A DNA stretch of 64,000 nt, taken from the NCBI RefSeq assembly GCF_026239735.1, contig NZ_JAPIVT010000003.1, positions 1 through 64,000 of the forward strand, in the 5' to 3' direction. A program made the translations under genes and the position numbers. This document shows, one piece after another, positions 37,531 to 47,043 of the stretch (its first letter is position 1; each line of letters starts with the position of its first letter). Source of the stretch: Pedobacter sp. MC2016-05. GTDB lineage: Bacteria; Bacteroidota; Bacteroidia; Sphingobacteriales; Sphingobacteriaceae. Under the pieces are notes generated by a model that worked only from the letters and a program-made list of their open reading frames with translations, had not been told where the DNA came from and did not search any database.

Positions 37531-39549
37531 ATGAAAAGACATAAGATAAAATACTTAGCATTGGCCATGATCGTTGTGGCTAGTGCTTGTAAGAAGTATG
37601 GTTACGAGGTAGCTGATGGCTACCCTGACAATAGTGGAAACGTTGCCGATGGGAAAATAGATACCACTAAACGAGATATTGACAAGACCATGTATCAACA
37701 GGCCAGGGTTTTTCCCGGTTTGGTAAGCGATAGTGAGCCTAGGGTGGGCCAAGGCAATATACCAGCGGGTAAATTTTCCCTAGACTTGAATTTCAGCAAC
37801 CAGACCAAGGCTACCCTTAGGTTTAGTTATGCACCAACAGCGATGTTTAGCACCGGCTATTACGCAGCCCCTGGTGAATTGGTCAAGATTGTGGTACCAC
37901 AGGGCTTGGATGGTCTGAGTGTTCAGATTGGCGTCCATACTCAGGATCTATCGGCAGTAGCCCAACCAAGGCGTTATCCAGTGGTTTTTGCCAGGCAACA
38001 GTTGTATGCTGGCGATAACTTCGTAAGAAACCTATTCGGAGGAACCATTTACATCATTGCGAGCCGCTCTTACCAGGGATCGGGCGGTATCAATTCGCCT
38101 AACCCAGTAGAATTTACTATCGCTAACGCCTGCGTAAGTCCAGATTTTATCCTTAACGATCCTAAAAAGGGTGACAATGCCGATTGGGCAGCGCGCGTGA
38201 GAGCATCCACAGTGCCTTGGTTGGAGTTGACTTCGAAGAGCGTTATCTGGACAGTTCCAAGAAGCTTTATTTTGCAGAAGATGACCTCATCTAGCGATCC
38301 ATTAAATAATCCTAAAGAGTTGATGAGCCAATGGGACAAAATTTATGGCGAACATTACAATGGTTGGATGGGCCTATCAGAAAGTGCTAGTGATCCAATA
38401 GATAGAGTTCCTGCTAGTGCTTGGCGTGCAACCGTAGATATCCAAATGCCAGTGGCAGATGCCTATGGCTTAGCAGGCTTTCCATTTATGGCGCTGTATG
38501 GATTTTATGATGACGGGTGGTTGGAAACTTGGACCAGCTTAAATCAATTGGTTACCAATAAGCCAAAGCCGAATTGGGGAACCTATCACGAATTGGGACA
38601 CAATACGCAGCAAGTGTATTGGTCGAATCCTGGCACAGCTAGTGAAAAATCAGATAGAATTTGGGAGTGGAGTATATTAACGGAGGCTACTTGTAATCTT
38701 TTCTCATTTAAAATTGCAAAGGCCTATGGAGTAGATTTTAAAGATTTGGGTAGAGGCGATGATTGGTTGAAAAGTGGGCTGGCTTTTGTTGTGAGAACTG
38801 GAACCAAAAATTTCGATACTGAATTTGGAACCTCAGCAGCTGGTAGTGGCCAAAGGTTGATGCCATTTGTGCAATTGCTGGAACGCTATGGCTATGGTTG
38901 GTTTACCGAACTACATAAACAGGGTAGACGTATCACGCGTCCAAATACCAACGACCAAGCCAGAAAAGATTATTTTTATGAATTTATTTGTAATTATACC
39001 AAGGTTAACTTACTGCCCTTCTTTAACGCATGGGGTATACAGGTAAGCACACCTTCGCAGGCGGTTATAAATGCGCAAAACTATCCCTTGTTAAATGAGC
39101 CACTTTGGGGTTACAATACTCTAGAATACATTGGCCCTGTTTCTGCTAGTTCAACAGAGTCAGCTCAGCCAGTAACCAATCTAACCAACGGCAATGATGC
39201 TGATTATTGGTCTTCGCAGACAACCGGTACCTTGCCAGCTAGTGCCAATTATCCTTTTAATCTGGTGTTTTATGTGGGAAGCAAAACACAAAACATCGCT
39301 AACATTAAGGGAGTTAGGATCGTTCAGCGTAATTCGGCTACAAGTTATGTTGGCCAGGTGGAAGTGCAGGTGAGTAATGATAATGTAAGTTATACTAGCG
39401 TAGGTACCATGCAGGTTCCTCAAAATGCCACCCCATATAATTTCACCTTTGCGACAGGTGCCAAACAAGCCAAATTCATGAAATTAATAGTTAAAACAGG
39501 TACAGGAACTCGCTCCATTTCATTGGCGGAAGTAAGAGCTATATATTAA
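37531..39549 (+). CDS. M60-family metallopeptidase with discoidin-like C-terminal domain
   Basis: A 672-residue lipoprotein (lipobox 'VASACKKY'). The peptidase part has the gluzincin motif H353-E-L-G-H357 in 'GTYHELGHNTQQVYW', with a downstream glutamate in 'WSILTEATCNLFS' (about 379-385), as in M60/enhancin mucin-degrading enzymes. An N-terminal beta domain precedes it ('RFSYAPTAMFSTGYYAAPGE'). Residues ~545-672 look like an F5/8-type-C (CBM32-like) domain ('LTNGNDADYWSSQTTGTLP', 'GVRIVQRNSAT'). It probably cleaves O-glycosylated proteins outside the cell. It lies between two LamG proteins, 9 and 6 nt away. Confidence 0.85.
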   Translation: MKRHKIKYLALAMIVVASACKKYGYEVADGYPDNSGNVADGKIDTTKRDIDKTMYQQARVFPGLVSDSEPRVGQGNIPAGKFSLDLNFSNQTKATLRFSYAPTAMFSTGYYAAPGELVKIVVPQGLDGLSVQIGVHTQDLSAVAQPRRYPVVFARQQLYAGDNFVRNLFGGTIYIIASRSYQGSGGINSPNPVEFTIANACVSPDFILNDPKKGDNADWAARVRASTVPWLELTSKSVIWTVPRSFILQKMTSSSDPLNNPKELMSQWDKIYGEHYNGWMGLSESASDPIDRVPASAWRATVDIQMPVADAYGLAGFPFMALYGFYDDGWLETWTSLNQLVTNKPKPNWGTYHELGHNTQQVYWSNPGTASEKSDRIWEWSILTEATCNLFSFKIAKAYGVDFKDLGRGDDWLKSGLAFVVRTGTKNFDTEFGTSAAGSGQRLMPFVQLLERYGYGWFTELHKQGRRITRPNTNDQARKDYFYEFICNYTKVNLLPFFNAWGIQVSTPSQAVINAQNYPLLNEPLWGYNTLEYIGPVSASSTESAQPVTNLTNGNDADYWSSQTTGTLPASANYPFNLVFYVGSKTQNIANIKGVRIVQRNSATSYVGQVEVQVSNDNVSYTSVGTMQVPQNATPYNFTFATGAKQAKFMKLIVKTGTGTRSISLAEVRAIY

Positions 39550-39555
39550 TCAGAT

Positions 39556-41241
39556 ATGAGAATTAATTTTAAATTATTCGTTTTAGGATTGGTAGTTTTT
39601 GCGGGTTGCAAGAAATATGATAATCCACCAGCGGTTTTCGAGGAATTGAAAAGCGATAATAAAATATCCAGGAAAGTAATTGTGATCAGTATCGATGGAT
39701 TAGTGGGTGCAGATTTGCCAAATAGTGGTGCTAGCACGATATTATCACTTCAAAAAAACAGCAAGTATACCTACAATTCCTTAACCTCACCGGTAACTAC
39801 TGATGCAAGCACTTGGACATCAATGCTAACTGGAGCTAGTGTTATTAGTCACAATGTAACAAAGGATAACTTTCAGCCAGACCAGGTTGGAAGTGATCCG
39901 CACTCGGGTATTAATGCCTATACAGATGTATTGAGCTTGCTCCGCGATTATAAAAACATTAGAACAGCAGTGGTTACACCTTGGCCAAATTTAAGGAATT
40001 ATCTGAAAAATGCCGATTTTTTACCAGAAGTATCTACAGATGTTGCGGTTAAGGACTCGACGCTCGCCATTTTGAAAAAGTCAGAACTAGGTACGGCCAT
40101 TGTCGATTTCAGAGATGTAAAGGCTGGGGGAAACAATGGTGGTTTTAATTTGACCAATATCAACTACAAAAATGCCATCGTTACTATTGATGGTTACATA
40201 AAGGAAATCATGGCTGGAATTAAATCGAGGCCAACCTATGCTAAAGAAGATTGGTTAGTAGTCCTGACCTCGAATTACGGCGGTAATGAAGCAGCATCAA
40301 AACCTGGTTTTCTTATGTTGTATCAGCCATCTTTAAAGGAGGAGATCCTGGTAAAAAGACAATATACGACACTTAACTTCAGAGAGAATGTTTCATCAGC
40401 TAGTGTTATAACAAATGCCAGTTTTGCCCGGGTAGCAAATGATAATGGTCTGTACAATATGGGTGACAAGCAGGATTTTACCGTACAAATGGATGTGAGG
40501 AATAACAAAGGAGGTTCTTACTATCCAAAGTTTTTGGGTAAAAGCACTGCTTCTAGCCCATTGACAGGTTGGTATTGGATGATATCCAACACTTCATGGA
40601 ACTTGCAATTCGGAGGACAGGCGAATGGAGGGGTTAAGGTAACTGAACTTGCGATAGCCAATGGAGTCGAGGTGGGCGTATGGCACACCTTAACAATGAC
40701 TGTTCGATATGAAAGTGCAACGGTGAGAACAGCTTCTGCTTATGTAGATGGTGTGTTTAAAGGTTCTACAAACATTAGCGCTGCAAAAAGCTTAAATACT
40801 GCCGAGCTGTTGCAAATTGGTGCACAATATTCTTATGCGGGTTACAGCACAGATCTGATGGCCTCCAATTTATTAATTTTTAATACCGCTTTGACCGCTT
40901 CTGAGGTCACAGCAAATGCAGGCTTAAGAGATTTGAGCAAGCACACTAGAACTAGCAGTTTAATCGGTTATTGGCCAATAGATGAAGAAATTGGAAATAA
41001 GTTATACAACAGGGCGCCGGTAGGATATAATATGGATTTAACTGGCGCATATAATTGGCTAAGTTTAAACAAAGCTGTGCCGCCTAGCGTACCGCTAATT
41101 GGCGATGGTGTATCAACGCTTCCTGGCAACACGGCTATTACTCCGGTTTTATTGTACTGGATGAATGTTAAAATTTTGCCCACTTTTAAAATAGAGGGCG
41201 ATCCGATATTGAATAAGTTCGAATTAGAATTTTTAAAATAA
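39556..41241 (+). CDS. LamG lipoprotein with degenerate phosphatase-like domain (DUF4983-like), copy 2
   Basis: A 561-residue lipoprotein (lipobox 'VVFAGCKKY') with the same layout as copy 1: 'KVIVISIDGLVGADL', 'DASTWTSMLTGASVISHNV', and 'WLVVLTSNYGG', where D-H is replaced by N-Y. Then comes a LamG-like domain ('DFTVQMDVRNNKGG', 'WHTLTMTVRYE') and a C-terminal 'LIGYWPIDEEIGNKLYNRA' segment like 'LLGWWPLNDGNGSVAIDKSG' of copy 1. Both copies lack metal ligands, so the loss predates or accompanies their divergence. It is the last gene of the locus before the terminator. Confidence 0.75.
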   Translation: MRINFKLFVLGLVVFAGCKKYDNPPAVFEELKSDNKISRKVIVISIDGLVGADLPNSGASTILSLQKNSKYTYNSLTSPVTTDASTWTSMLTGASVISHNVTKDNFQPDQVGSDPHSGINAYTDVLSLLRDYKNIRTAVVTPWPNLRNYLKNADFLPEVSTDVAVKDSTLAILKKSELGTAIVDFRDVKAGGNNGGFNLTNINYKNAIVTIDGYIKEIMAGIKSRPTYAKEDWLVVLTSNYGGNEAASKPGFLMLYQPSLKEEILVKRQYTTLNFRENVSSASVITNASFARVANDNGLYNMGDKQDFTVQMDVRNNKGGSYYPKFLGKSTASSPLTGWYWMISNTSWNLQFGGQANGGVKVTELAIANGVEVGVWHTLTMTVRYESATVRTASAYVDGVFKGSTNISAAKSLNTAELLQIGAQYSYAGYSTDLMASNLLIFNTALTASEVTANAGLRDLSKHTRTSSLIGYWPIDEEIGNKLYNRAPVGYNMDLTGAYNWLSLNKAVPPSVPLIGDGVSTLPGNTAITPVLLYWMNVKILPTFKIEGDPILNKFELEFLK

Positions 41242-41261
41242 TATTTTGTTAGGTTAGTTAG

Positions 41262-41289
41262 GCCCCGCTGCTATGGCGGGGCTTTTTTA
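41262..41289 (+). terminator. Rho-independent terminator of the SusCD locus
   Basis: Stem GCCCCGC / GCGGGGC around a TGCTATG loop, followed by T6. It lies 20 nt after the last stop. It is the clearest terminator in the window and marks the end of the 22.2-41.2 kb transcription unit. Confidence 0.9.
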
Positions 41290-41664
41290 TGGGATTGAAA
41301 GCGCCCTTTACGCTTATCTAGTGTTGCGATACAAATTTTTTGGCCTTGTGTTCGCCTTTTAAACCCAGTCAGGCAACATCTACTTTTATTAGTTAATATT
41401 TTTGTTGGTATAGGCTATCTTCTAATCGTACTTTAAACTACGAGCAACATAAAATCAGATAGCGGATTGATCCATTGCAGTGCATAAAAGAAAGCTGCCA
41501 GATTATTGCCTTATTTGATCAAATATAAGATCGGTCTTGCTAATCGATGTTAAACTTCTAATCCAACCATCAACTCTTATTTTATCAAATAATCGTGCAA
41601 TGCTAGGTGCATACGCGAAACTAGAGAATTGCAAGCGTGCTGAGCTTTCGCAGCACGCCTCAAA
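41290..41664. other. Gene-free convergent region
   Basis: Nothing coding is seen between the terminator of the SusCD locus and the convergent DUF6055-like gene, apart from the hairpin at 41635-41658. Confidence 0.6.
41635..41658 (-). terminator. Hairpin after the DUF6055-like gene
   Basis: Perfect 8-bp stem GCGTGCTG / CAGCACGC with an 8-nt loop, just beyond the stop of the minus-strand gene. Only a short T-rich tract follows on that strand. Confidence 0.6.
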
Positions 41665-42984
41665 TCAATTCAAATCTTCTTTCAATACGGCAGTTCCACC
41701 AAGCTTAAATTGATAAGAAAACTGTTTTGTTTCTTTTATCGATTTCGGAAGCTTGGTGTGCACATCAGGTGCAGCCATCACCACAAGCCAAAGTTGTTCG
41801 GCTTCTTTGGGTACGAGATAGTTAAGATGCCACTTAGCTTTAGAAGAAACTTTGCTATAGCTTCTCTCACCATTTTTTTTATGGACAACAAAGCCATATC
41901 TCCAACCCATCTTGTTGACTTTTGAATTGCTATTGGTTTTGTTCATTTTGCCATCAAACTGAATACTTATTTTACTCCCTTTACTTGGAAGCTCAAGTTT
42001 AATGGCATTGTAGCCATAGTTTTCTGGTAGATATTTCGAATCAGGGCTCTCCCAGCCATTCTCATCACCTTTAATTGGGGTGCGGTTTAAATCTGCGTAT
42101 TTTGATGCGATGCGTTCTATTCGCTTCAGATCAAAGGTTACCAGCTTACTACATGCCTCAAACATCTCGTCATTAAATTTCTTTTGGTTTGTCTGGGTGA
42201 TACGCTCATAAGTTTGAACAGGATCTTCATCCTTTTTTACCGATGAAAGCAGTTTGCCATAAAAATCTTTCCCATGTTTTTCTGCCCAGTATTCGATCAC
42301 AAAGGGAGCCCTGTATTGATTCTCTGGATGTAAAAAAGCATGAAAGGTATTTTTCAAGTAAGCTTTCAAGTGGTAATTTTCAAAGTTAAGCCAGTCTGGA
42401 TAGACTTGCCATAGCAGATACTGGGCACCCATCTCATTGACTGGCCCATTGAAACTTACGCCACCATTATCACAACCGGCAAGAAATTGAAAGACATGAC
42501 CAAGTTCATGCGCCAAAACACCGTAGGGCTGCTTATTTATCCTTGAGGCCGGGGACCATAAGATGCCAACCTTATCGTCAGCACCCCAACCATAGGCAGT
42601 TTGATTTTTCCCTCCGGTAATAAAAAATAATATTTTATATCGATCACTAACAGATTTACCCTTTTTAAGGACATGGAGTTCTTCGATGTAGAAATTATAA
42701 TAACGCTCCAATTCGGCAAGTCCCTGCTTGATATCGAATCTTTTATTGATATCTTGGTTCTCTAGCGGTTGATCACCATACTCCTTGGCCCAATAGACTA
42801 CAAAATTGGTCGATTGTGCGCTTCGTTTATTGCTGTATTCACTGCCGTTATCGGTAAAGTCATTGTTGGCTGGTACCGTAGATATTCTCGAGGGAAAATA
42901 TATTTCCTTTTCCTGGGCTACAGATTTCTGGTAGTTCAAAAGCAAGGCCAATAATAAAGCAATGGAATAACGGGTTGTTCTCAT
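41665..42984 (-). CDS. DUF6055-like putative secreted metallopeptidase
   Basis: A 439-residue protein with a signal peptide (residues 1-23, ending S-V-A-Q). A zincin-type motif H159-E-L-G-H163 occurs in 'YGVLAHELGHVFQF', followed by 'NEMGAQYLLWQVYPDW' where a third ligand may lie. The sequence before it ('NFVVYWAKEYGDQP') resembles DUF6055 proteins. The C-terminal ~130 residues form a beta-rich domain ('NYGYNAIKLELPSKGSKISIQF' region) that may bind sugars. The gene is on the opposite strand to the SusCD locus. It could be a fourth glycoprotein-directed peptidase. Activity is inferred only from the motif. Confidence 0.65.
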   Translation of the reverse strand: MRTTRYSIALLLALLLNYQKSVAQEKEIYFPSRISTVPANNDFTDNGSEYSNKRSAQSTNFVVYWAKEYGDQPLENQDINKRFDIKQGLAELERYYNFYIEELHVLKKGKSVSDRYKILFFITGGKNQTAYGWGADDKVGILWSPASRINKQPYGVLAHELGHVFQFLAGCDNGGVSFNGPVNEMGAQYLLWQVYPDWLNFENYHLKAYLKNTFHAFLHPENQYRAPFVIEYWAEKHGKDFYGKLLSSVKKDEDPVQTYERITQTNQKKFNDEMFEACSKLVTFDLKRIERIASKYADLNRTPIKGDENGWESPDSKYLPENYGYNAIKLELPSKGSKISIQFDGKMNKTNSNSKVNKMGWRYGFVVHKKNGERSYSKVSSKAKWHLNYLVPKEAEQLWLVVMAAPDVHTKLPKSIKETKQFSYQFKLGGTAVLKEDLN

Positions 42985-43074
42985 GTTAGGGCAATTTTTT
43001 TTCTGTTTTTTTCAGGGATGATAGCTCGGATAATCTGAACACTCAATAAGCTTTAAGGTAGATTGATTATAGCG

Positions 43075-45264
43075 TTATTTTACAGCAGAGATCAAAAGTA
43101 CAACGCTGGTCCTGCGATCATTAACCTCTGGATTAAAGCCAACGTTCATCAGGAAGTCGCCGGAATACGATTTGGTACTATCGATAGGAGATTTGGTCCC
43201 AGGAAAAATATTGGTCTCTGTTATGCGGTAGCGAATACTCGGATCGAGCCCTTTCATTTTGATTGGAATAGCCTGTTTGGTAGCGTTACGAGTAGCCATG
43301 AAATAATTAAATACAACAGCCTCGTCCTTGGCCTGATTGACATAACACAATGATGCTACATCATTTTCATAGGGATCCTGTAATCTATATTGATCTCCAT
43401 GCCAAACTGTTGTCTTAAACCTATTATAATTCTTTATCGCATCTTGACTAAAAAGCAACTCGTTTTTGGAAAGCTCATTTACCCTTACATCATAGCCTAA
43501 TTTTCCCATCATGGCAACGTCTGTCTTAAATTTCATGGACTGTTTTCCCATATCCGTAACATGATTGTCTACTGCAAGCGCTGGGAAGTAATAGGAATAT
43601 TCCCATTGAATAAAAATGCGATCGTATGGATTGGTATTGTCACTGGGCCAGAACTCGGTAAAATATTTAAGAGCTGCATAATCCACTCTGGAACCTCCGC
43701 CTGCGCAAAGCATCATAGGGGTTTTGGGATATTTCTTCCTGATTCTTTCCAACACGCTATTAAGCCCACGGACGTACTCAATATAAAAATGGTCTTGGTT
43801 TTTAAGGGTCGGAGAATGGGCGTTATAGATCAAGGAATTGCAGTCCCACTTGATAAAGGCCAAATCTGGAACCTGCTTAAAAGTTTCATCAACAACATGG
43901 AATATGAAATCCTGGACCTTTTTGTTGGTCAGATCCAAAACGAGTTGGTTTCGCATGTAAAACTCCTTTCTCTCGGGTTGCCTGATAATCCAGTCGGGGT
44001 GCTGTTCATAAAGCTCGCTTTTTGGATTGACCATTTCCGGCTCTAGCCATATACCAAATTTAATGCCCTTATCCGTTGCTTCCTTACCAATTCCCGCAAT
44101 GCCATTTTTGAGTTTCTGCTTATTAAAGTCCCAATCGCCCAATCCTGAACTTGCTCCATTTCTTGGGTATTTGTTGCCAAACCAGCCGTCATCTAGCAAG
44201 AAAACATCTACGCCCAGTTTTTTGGTGTCCTGCACCAGCTCATTCAATTTCTCATCATTGAAATCAAAGTAGGTGGTCTCCCAATTGTTCAACAGGGTAG
44301 AACGGTCTCCGCCTCCATCAGCCAACTGATACCTTCTTGCCCAATTATGGAGGTTTCTGCTGGCCATGGCTTTTCCGTTTTGAGAGTAGGTATAGACAAA
44401 GCGTGGGGTAACAAACCTTTCAGATGGCTTCAATGTGTAATTTGAGGAGAAGTTGTTTATTCCTGCGGTAATCCTCAGGAAATAATCGTCGAAAGTCTCA
44501 AAATCCAGCTTGAAATTACCTGACCACTCAAGGGAGCCGGCAATTACCTCTCCGGTGTCCTCTGTCGAGGGGCCGTTAAGGGAGACCATAAATGAAGAGG
44601 AGTGCAGTAGGTTGTTTCGGGTACCTAACTTAGAGTCCAATGTACGCATCCCATGTAGCAATTGCTGTTCTTCAGATCTCATTTCACGCATTGCGCTGCT
44701 ATATTGGTTCTTCAGGAAAAACTTTTTCCCTGTCAAGGTCAGGCATGCCGATGCATACTTGTTAAGCGTGATGTTGCCCTTTTCATGATGCAATATTTCC
44801 GCCCATTGCTCCACAACATCCTCATTGAAATAACTTAGATAATTTAAGGCAATCTGAAAATCATACTTAGGGTCTTTTAAGGTGATTGTCGTCAACTTTC
44901 TATTTGCATCGAGTTGTCTTTCCTGCACTTCTGAGAACGCCAATACGGTAGATTTGTTACCGTCTGCATGTGTAATGCTAAGTGCCGGTTCCAAAAGGTT
45001 TGTAGATCCAGATGCAACGTAAGCTTCCCGTTTATTATATAGATCGTCTGATCCAGGCTTGAATTTGTCGAGTGCGGATATAGCGGGATATTCACTGATA
45101 TCAGCAATACGTTTACCGAAATAATCTGAAACCAGTGCGTTTTCGCTGTCGGTTGATAATAAGAGTATATTGTTTTTGGTCTCTATTCTAAAATGTTTTT
45201 GTGCCATACTGGTGCTTGCAACAGTTAAAAGGTAGACGATGAATACGAGATGGGTTTTTTTCAT
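43075..45264 (-). CDS. GH36 alpha-galactosidase
   Basis: A 729-residue enzyme with a signal peptide (residues 1-21, ending S-M-A-Q). The barrel shows GH36 hallmarks: 'FLLDDGWFGNKYPRNGA' (about 355-371), 'GIWLEPEMVNP' (404-414), nucleophile Asp474 in 'FIKWDCNS', and acid/base Asp542 in 'WPSDNTNPYDR'. Such enzymes remove terminal alpha-1,6- or alpha-1,3-linked galactose. The gene is divergent from the membrane-anchored putative regulator at 45494, which may control it. It is one of three predicted alpha-galactosidases in the window, with GH97 and GH27. Confidence 0.93.
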   Translation of the reverse strand: MKKTHLVFIVYLLTVASTSMAQKHFRIETKNNILLLSTDSENALVSDYFGKRIADISEYPAISALDKFKPGSDDLYNKREAYVASGSTNLLEPALSITHADGNKSTVLAFSEVQERQLDANRKLTTITLKDPKYDFQIALNYLSYFNEDVVEQWAEILHHEKGNITLNKYASACLTLTGKKFFLKNQYSSAMREMRSEEQQLLHGMRTLDSKLGTRNNLLHSSSFMVSLNGPSTEDTGEVIAGSLEWSGNFKLDFETFDDYFLRITAGINNFSSNYTLKPSERFVTPRFVYTYSQNGKAMASRNLHNWARRYQLADGGGDRSTLLNNWETTYFDFNDEKLNELVQDTKKLGVDVFLLDDGWFGNKYPRNGASSGLGDWDFNKQKLKNGIAGIGKEATDKGIKFGIWLEPEMVNPKSELYEQHPDWIIRQPERKEFYMRNQLVLDLTNKKVQDFIFHVVDETFKQVPDLAFIKWDCNSLIYNAHSPTLKNQDHFYIEYVRGLNSVLERIRKKYPKTPMMLCAGGGSRVDYAALKYFTEFWPSDNTNPYDRIFIQWEYSYYFPALAVDNHVTDMGKQSMKFKTDVAMMGKLGYDVRVNELSKNELLFSQDAIKNYNRFKTTVWHGDQYRLQDPYENDVASLCYVNQAKDEAVVFNYFMATRNATKQAIPIKMKGLDPSIRYRITETNIFPGTKSPIDSTKSYSGDFLMNVGFNPEVNDRRTSVVLLISAVK

Positions 45265-45493
45265 AAGGTAGATCAGTAAGGCTTATTGGAATAATATTTC
45301 ACAGAATAGGAACAAATGGAGTGTTTATTCGCTAGATTATTGGCTTATTTTTTTTTATGTTTGAATTGGTTTGCACAACTTTGGAATAATACAAATCTAT
45401 CCTGTTGAAAGCAGATTTACATGCGAAGCAACATACAAAGTTTAAACAGTTTATTGTAGTGATAACAATTTGTCAGTCAGCGTAATATAGTTT

Positions 45494-46816
45494 ATGGAGT
45501 CGAATTCTGTACAACAGATAGGTGATGGGTTTTTCAACTTGCTTGACGCATGTTGTAGGCAGATAATACAGAAGATGGGGGGGAAGCCTATCGCAGAATG
45601 GCGTACGGCAGACTACAATTCCTTGAGTAGTCAGCTTGCTCGGCAGACCAAGGTGTATATAAGCGAAAACACTTTAAAACGGATTTTCGGAAGATTAAAG
45701 ACGCCCAAAAGATATTTTCCGCATAAAGCTACACGAGATGCACTTGCTCAATTTATTGGTTATCGCGACTGGCAGGAATATGAGTTGATTTTCACGGTTT
45801 CCAATACAGATAAAATTGAAGTTCAGGTGCCGCCACCGAATGCAACTCCCCCTGAGGAACCGGTTCAGGAAGAAATTCCCGAAGCGCCGAAGTTTAGGAT
45901 CAGGTCGCTAATTGTGGTGCTCTTGGCAATTTTTGTGATCAGTGTCTCGCTGATCTATATCTTTAGAGAGAATTACGTAGATCCTGACCATGTTTCATTG
46001 ATTTGTGAGAATCCCTTTGGTGAGGTACCCCATACTGCCGTTTTCAAGTTAAGTGCGAATAGTCCCTTAGACGAAAATGAAAAATTTGGTCTTGACTTTA
46101 TGGATGAGGCAGCTGCGACTACTATTTCTGGGAAACGGGAGGTTACCCAATTTTTCAGGAACCCGGGCGTTGTGTATGTTAAGCTTTTATATAAGGGAAA
46201 GCCAATCGATACAGCTACGGTATATTTACAGACAAAAGGCTGGGTAGCCAATTCTGGTAATGACAGTTTGAGAGCCTTTCCAATTGCTGGCCTTCGCACG
46301 CTTTCTAAGGAAAATTTATTCGTTTCCGCTAACCAACTTGATTCTGCAGGGCTTGATTTGTCCAAACCTTTCCTCGTGGGCTTTAGCAATATTCATTCCA
46401 GTAAGATAAGTGGTGAGAATTTTGAGTTCACCTGTAATCTGCAGGCCGAAGCAAGCCGTCCAGGTGTTCAATGTATTGAGTCGACAATTATCATATTGGG
46501 CGAGAAAGGCCGTCATCTCGTTACGATGTATAAACCGAGTTGTGCAGCATTTTCAGAATATAATTTCTCAGAGCTCAAGGTCAATGGATCATCAAAGTAT
46601 CTTGGTAATATGGGGTATGATTTTAAGGATGGGGGAGAGGTCAGGTTGAGGGTGAGGAATAAGCATGTTGAACTGTACATTGCAGGCAAGAAAGTGCTGA
46701 GCACAAGCTACAAAAATGAAATAGGAAGAGTGATGGGCGTTAAGGTGGTTTTCAATGGTATCGGGAGGGTACGTTCGCCAGAACTAGAGGACCTAAGGAC
46801 CAAGGAAATATATTAA
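45494..46816 (+). CDS. Membrane-anchored protein with HTH-like N-terminus, possible one-component regulator
   Basis: A 440-residue protein in three parts. Residues 1-100 are cytoplasmic and helical; 'ISENTLKRIFGRLKTPKRYF' followed by 'DALAQFIGYRDWQEYE' is a pattern I know from Bacteroidota proteins and looks like a DNA-binding or adaptor module. A proline-rich linker (101-132) leads to one transmembrane helix at about 138-157. The rest (160-440) is extracytoplasmic and beta-rich: a PKD-like segment, then a concanavalin-like domain ('GYDFKDGGEVRLRVRNKHVELYIAGKKVL' region). It has no signal peptide. It lies between GH36 (divergent) and GH95, so it may sense glycans and regulate these genes; this is not proven. 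Confidence 0.55.
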   Translation: MESNSVQQIGDGFFNLLDACCRQIIQKMGGKPIAEWRTADYNSLSSQLARQTKVYISENTLKRIFGRLKTPKRYFPHKATRDALAQFIGYRDWQEYELIFTVSNTDKIEVQVPPPNATPPEEPVQEEIPEAPKFRIRSLIVVLLAIFVISVSLIYIFRENYVDPDHVSLICENPFGEVPHTAVFKLSANSPLDENEKFGLDFMDEAAATTISGKREVTQFFRNPGVVYVKLLYKGKPIDTATVYLQTKGWVANSGNDSLRAFPIAGLRTLSKENLFVSANQLDSAGLDLSKPFLVGFSNIHSSKISGENFEFTCNLQAEASRPGVQCIESTIIILGEKGRHLVTMYKPSCAAFSEYNFSELKVNGSSKYLGNMGYDFKDGGEVRLRVRNKHVELYIAGKKVLSTSYKNEIGRVMGVKVVFNGIGRVRSPELEDLRTKEIY

Positions 46817-47043
46817 ACAAAGTCTTCACCCTAAAGGTATATCCCAATACCCTTGAAATAGGGGCAATAATCTGTTTTTTATTGGATCATAAAACGCTGT
46901 ATGCCAATGTTTTGGTCATACATTTTTTTGTGGTCGATTTGTACGTTGTAGAATAATGCAATCAGGCCTCACCACTTTAAATTTATCCCTCGATCTGAAC
47001 CTAAAAATAGATCGCCGTTGATCCGGGTTTTTAAATATAATAT

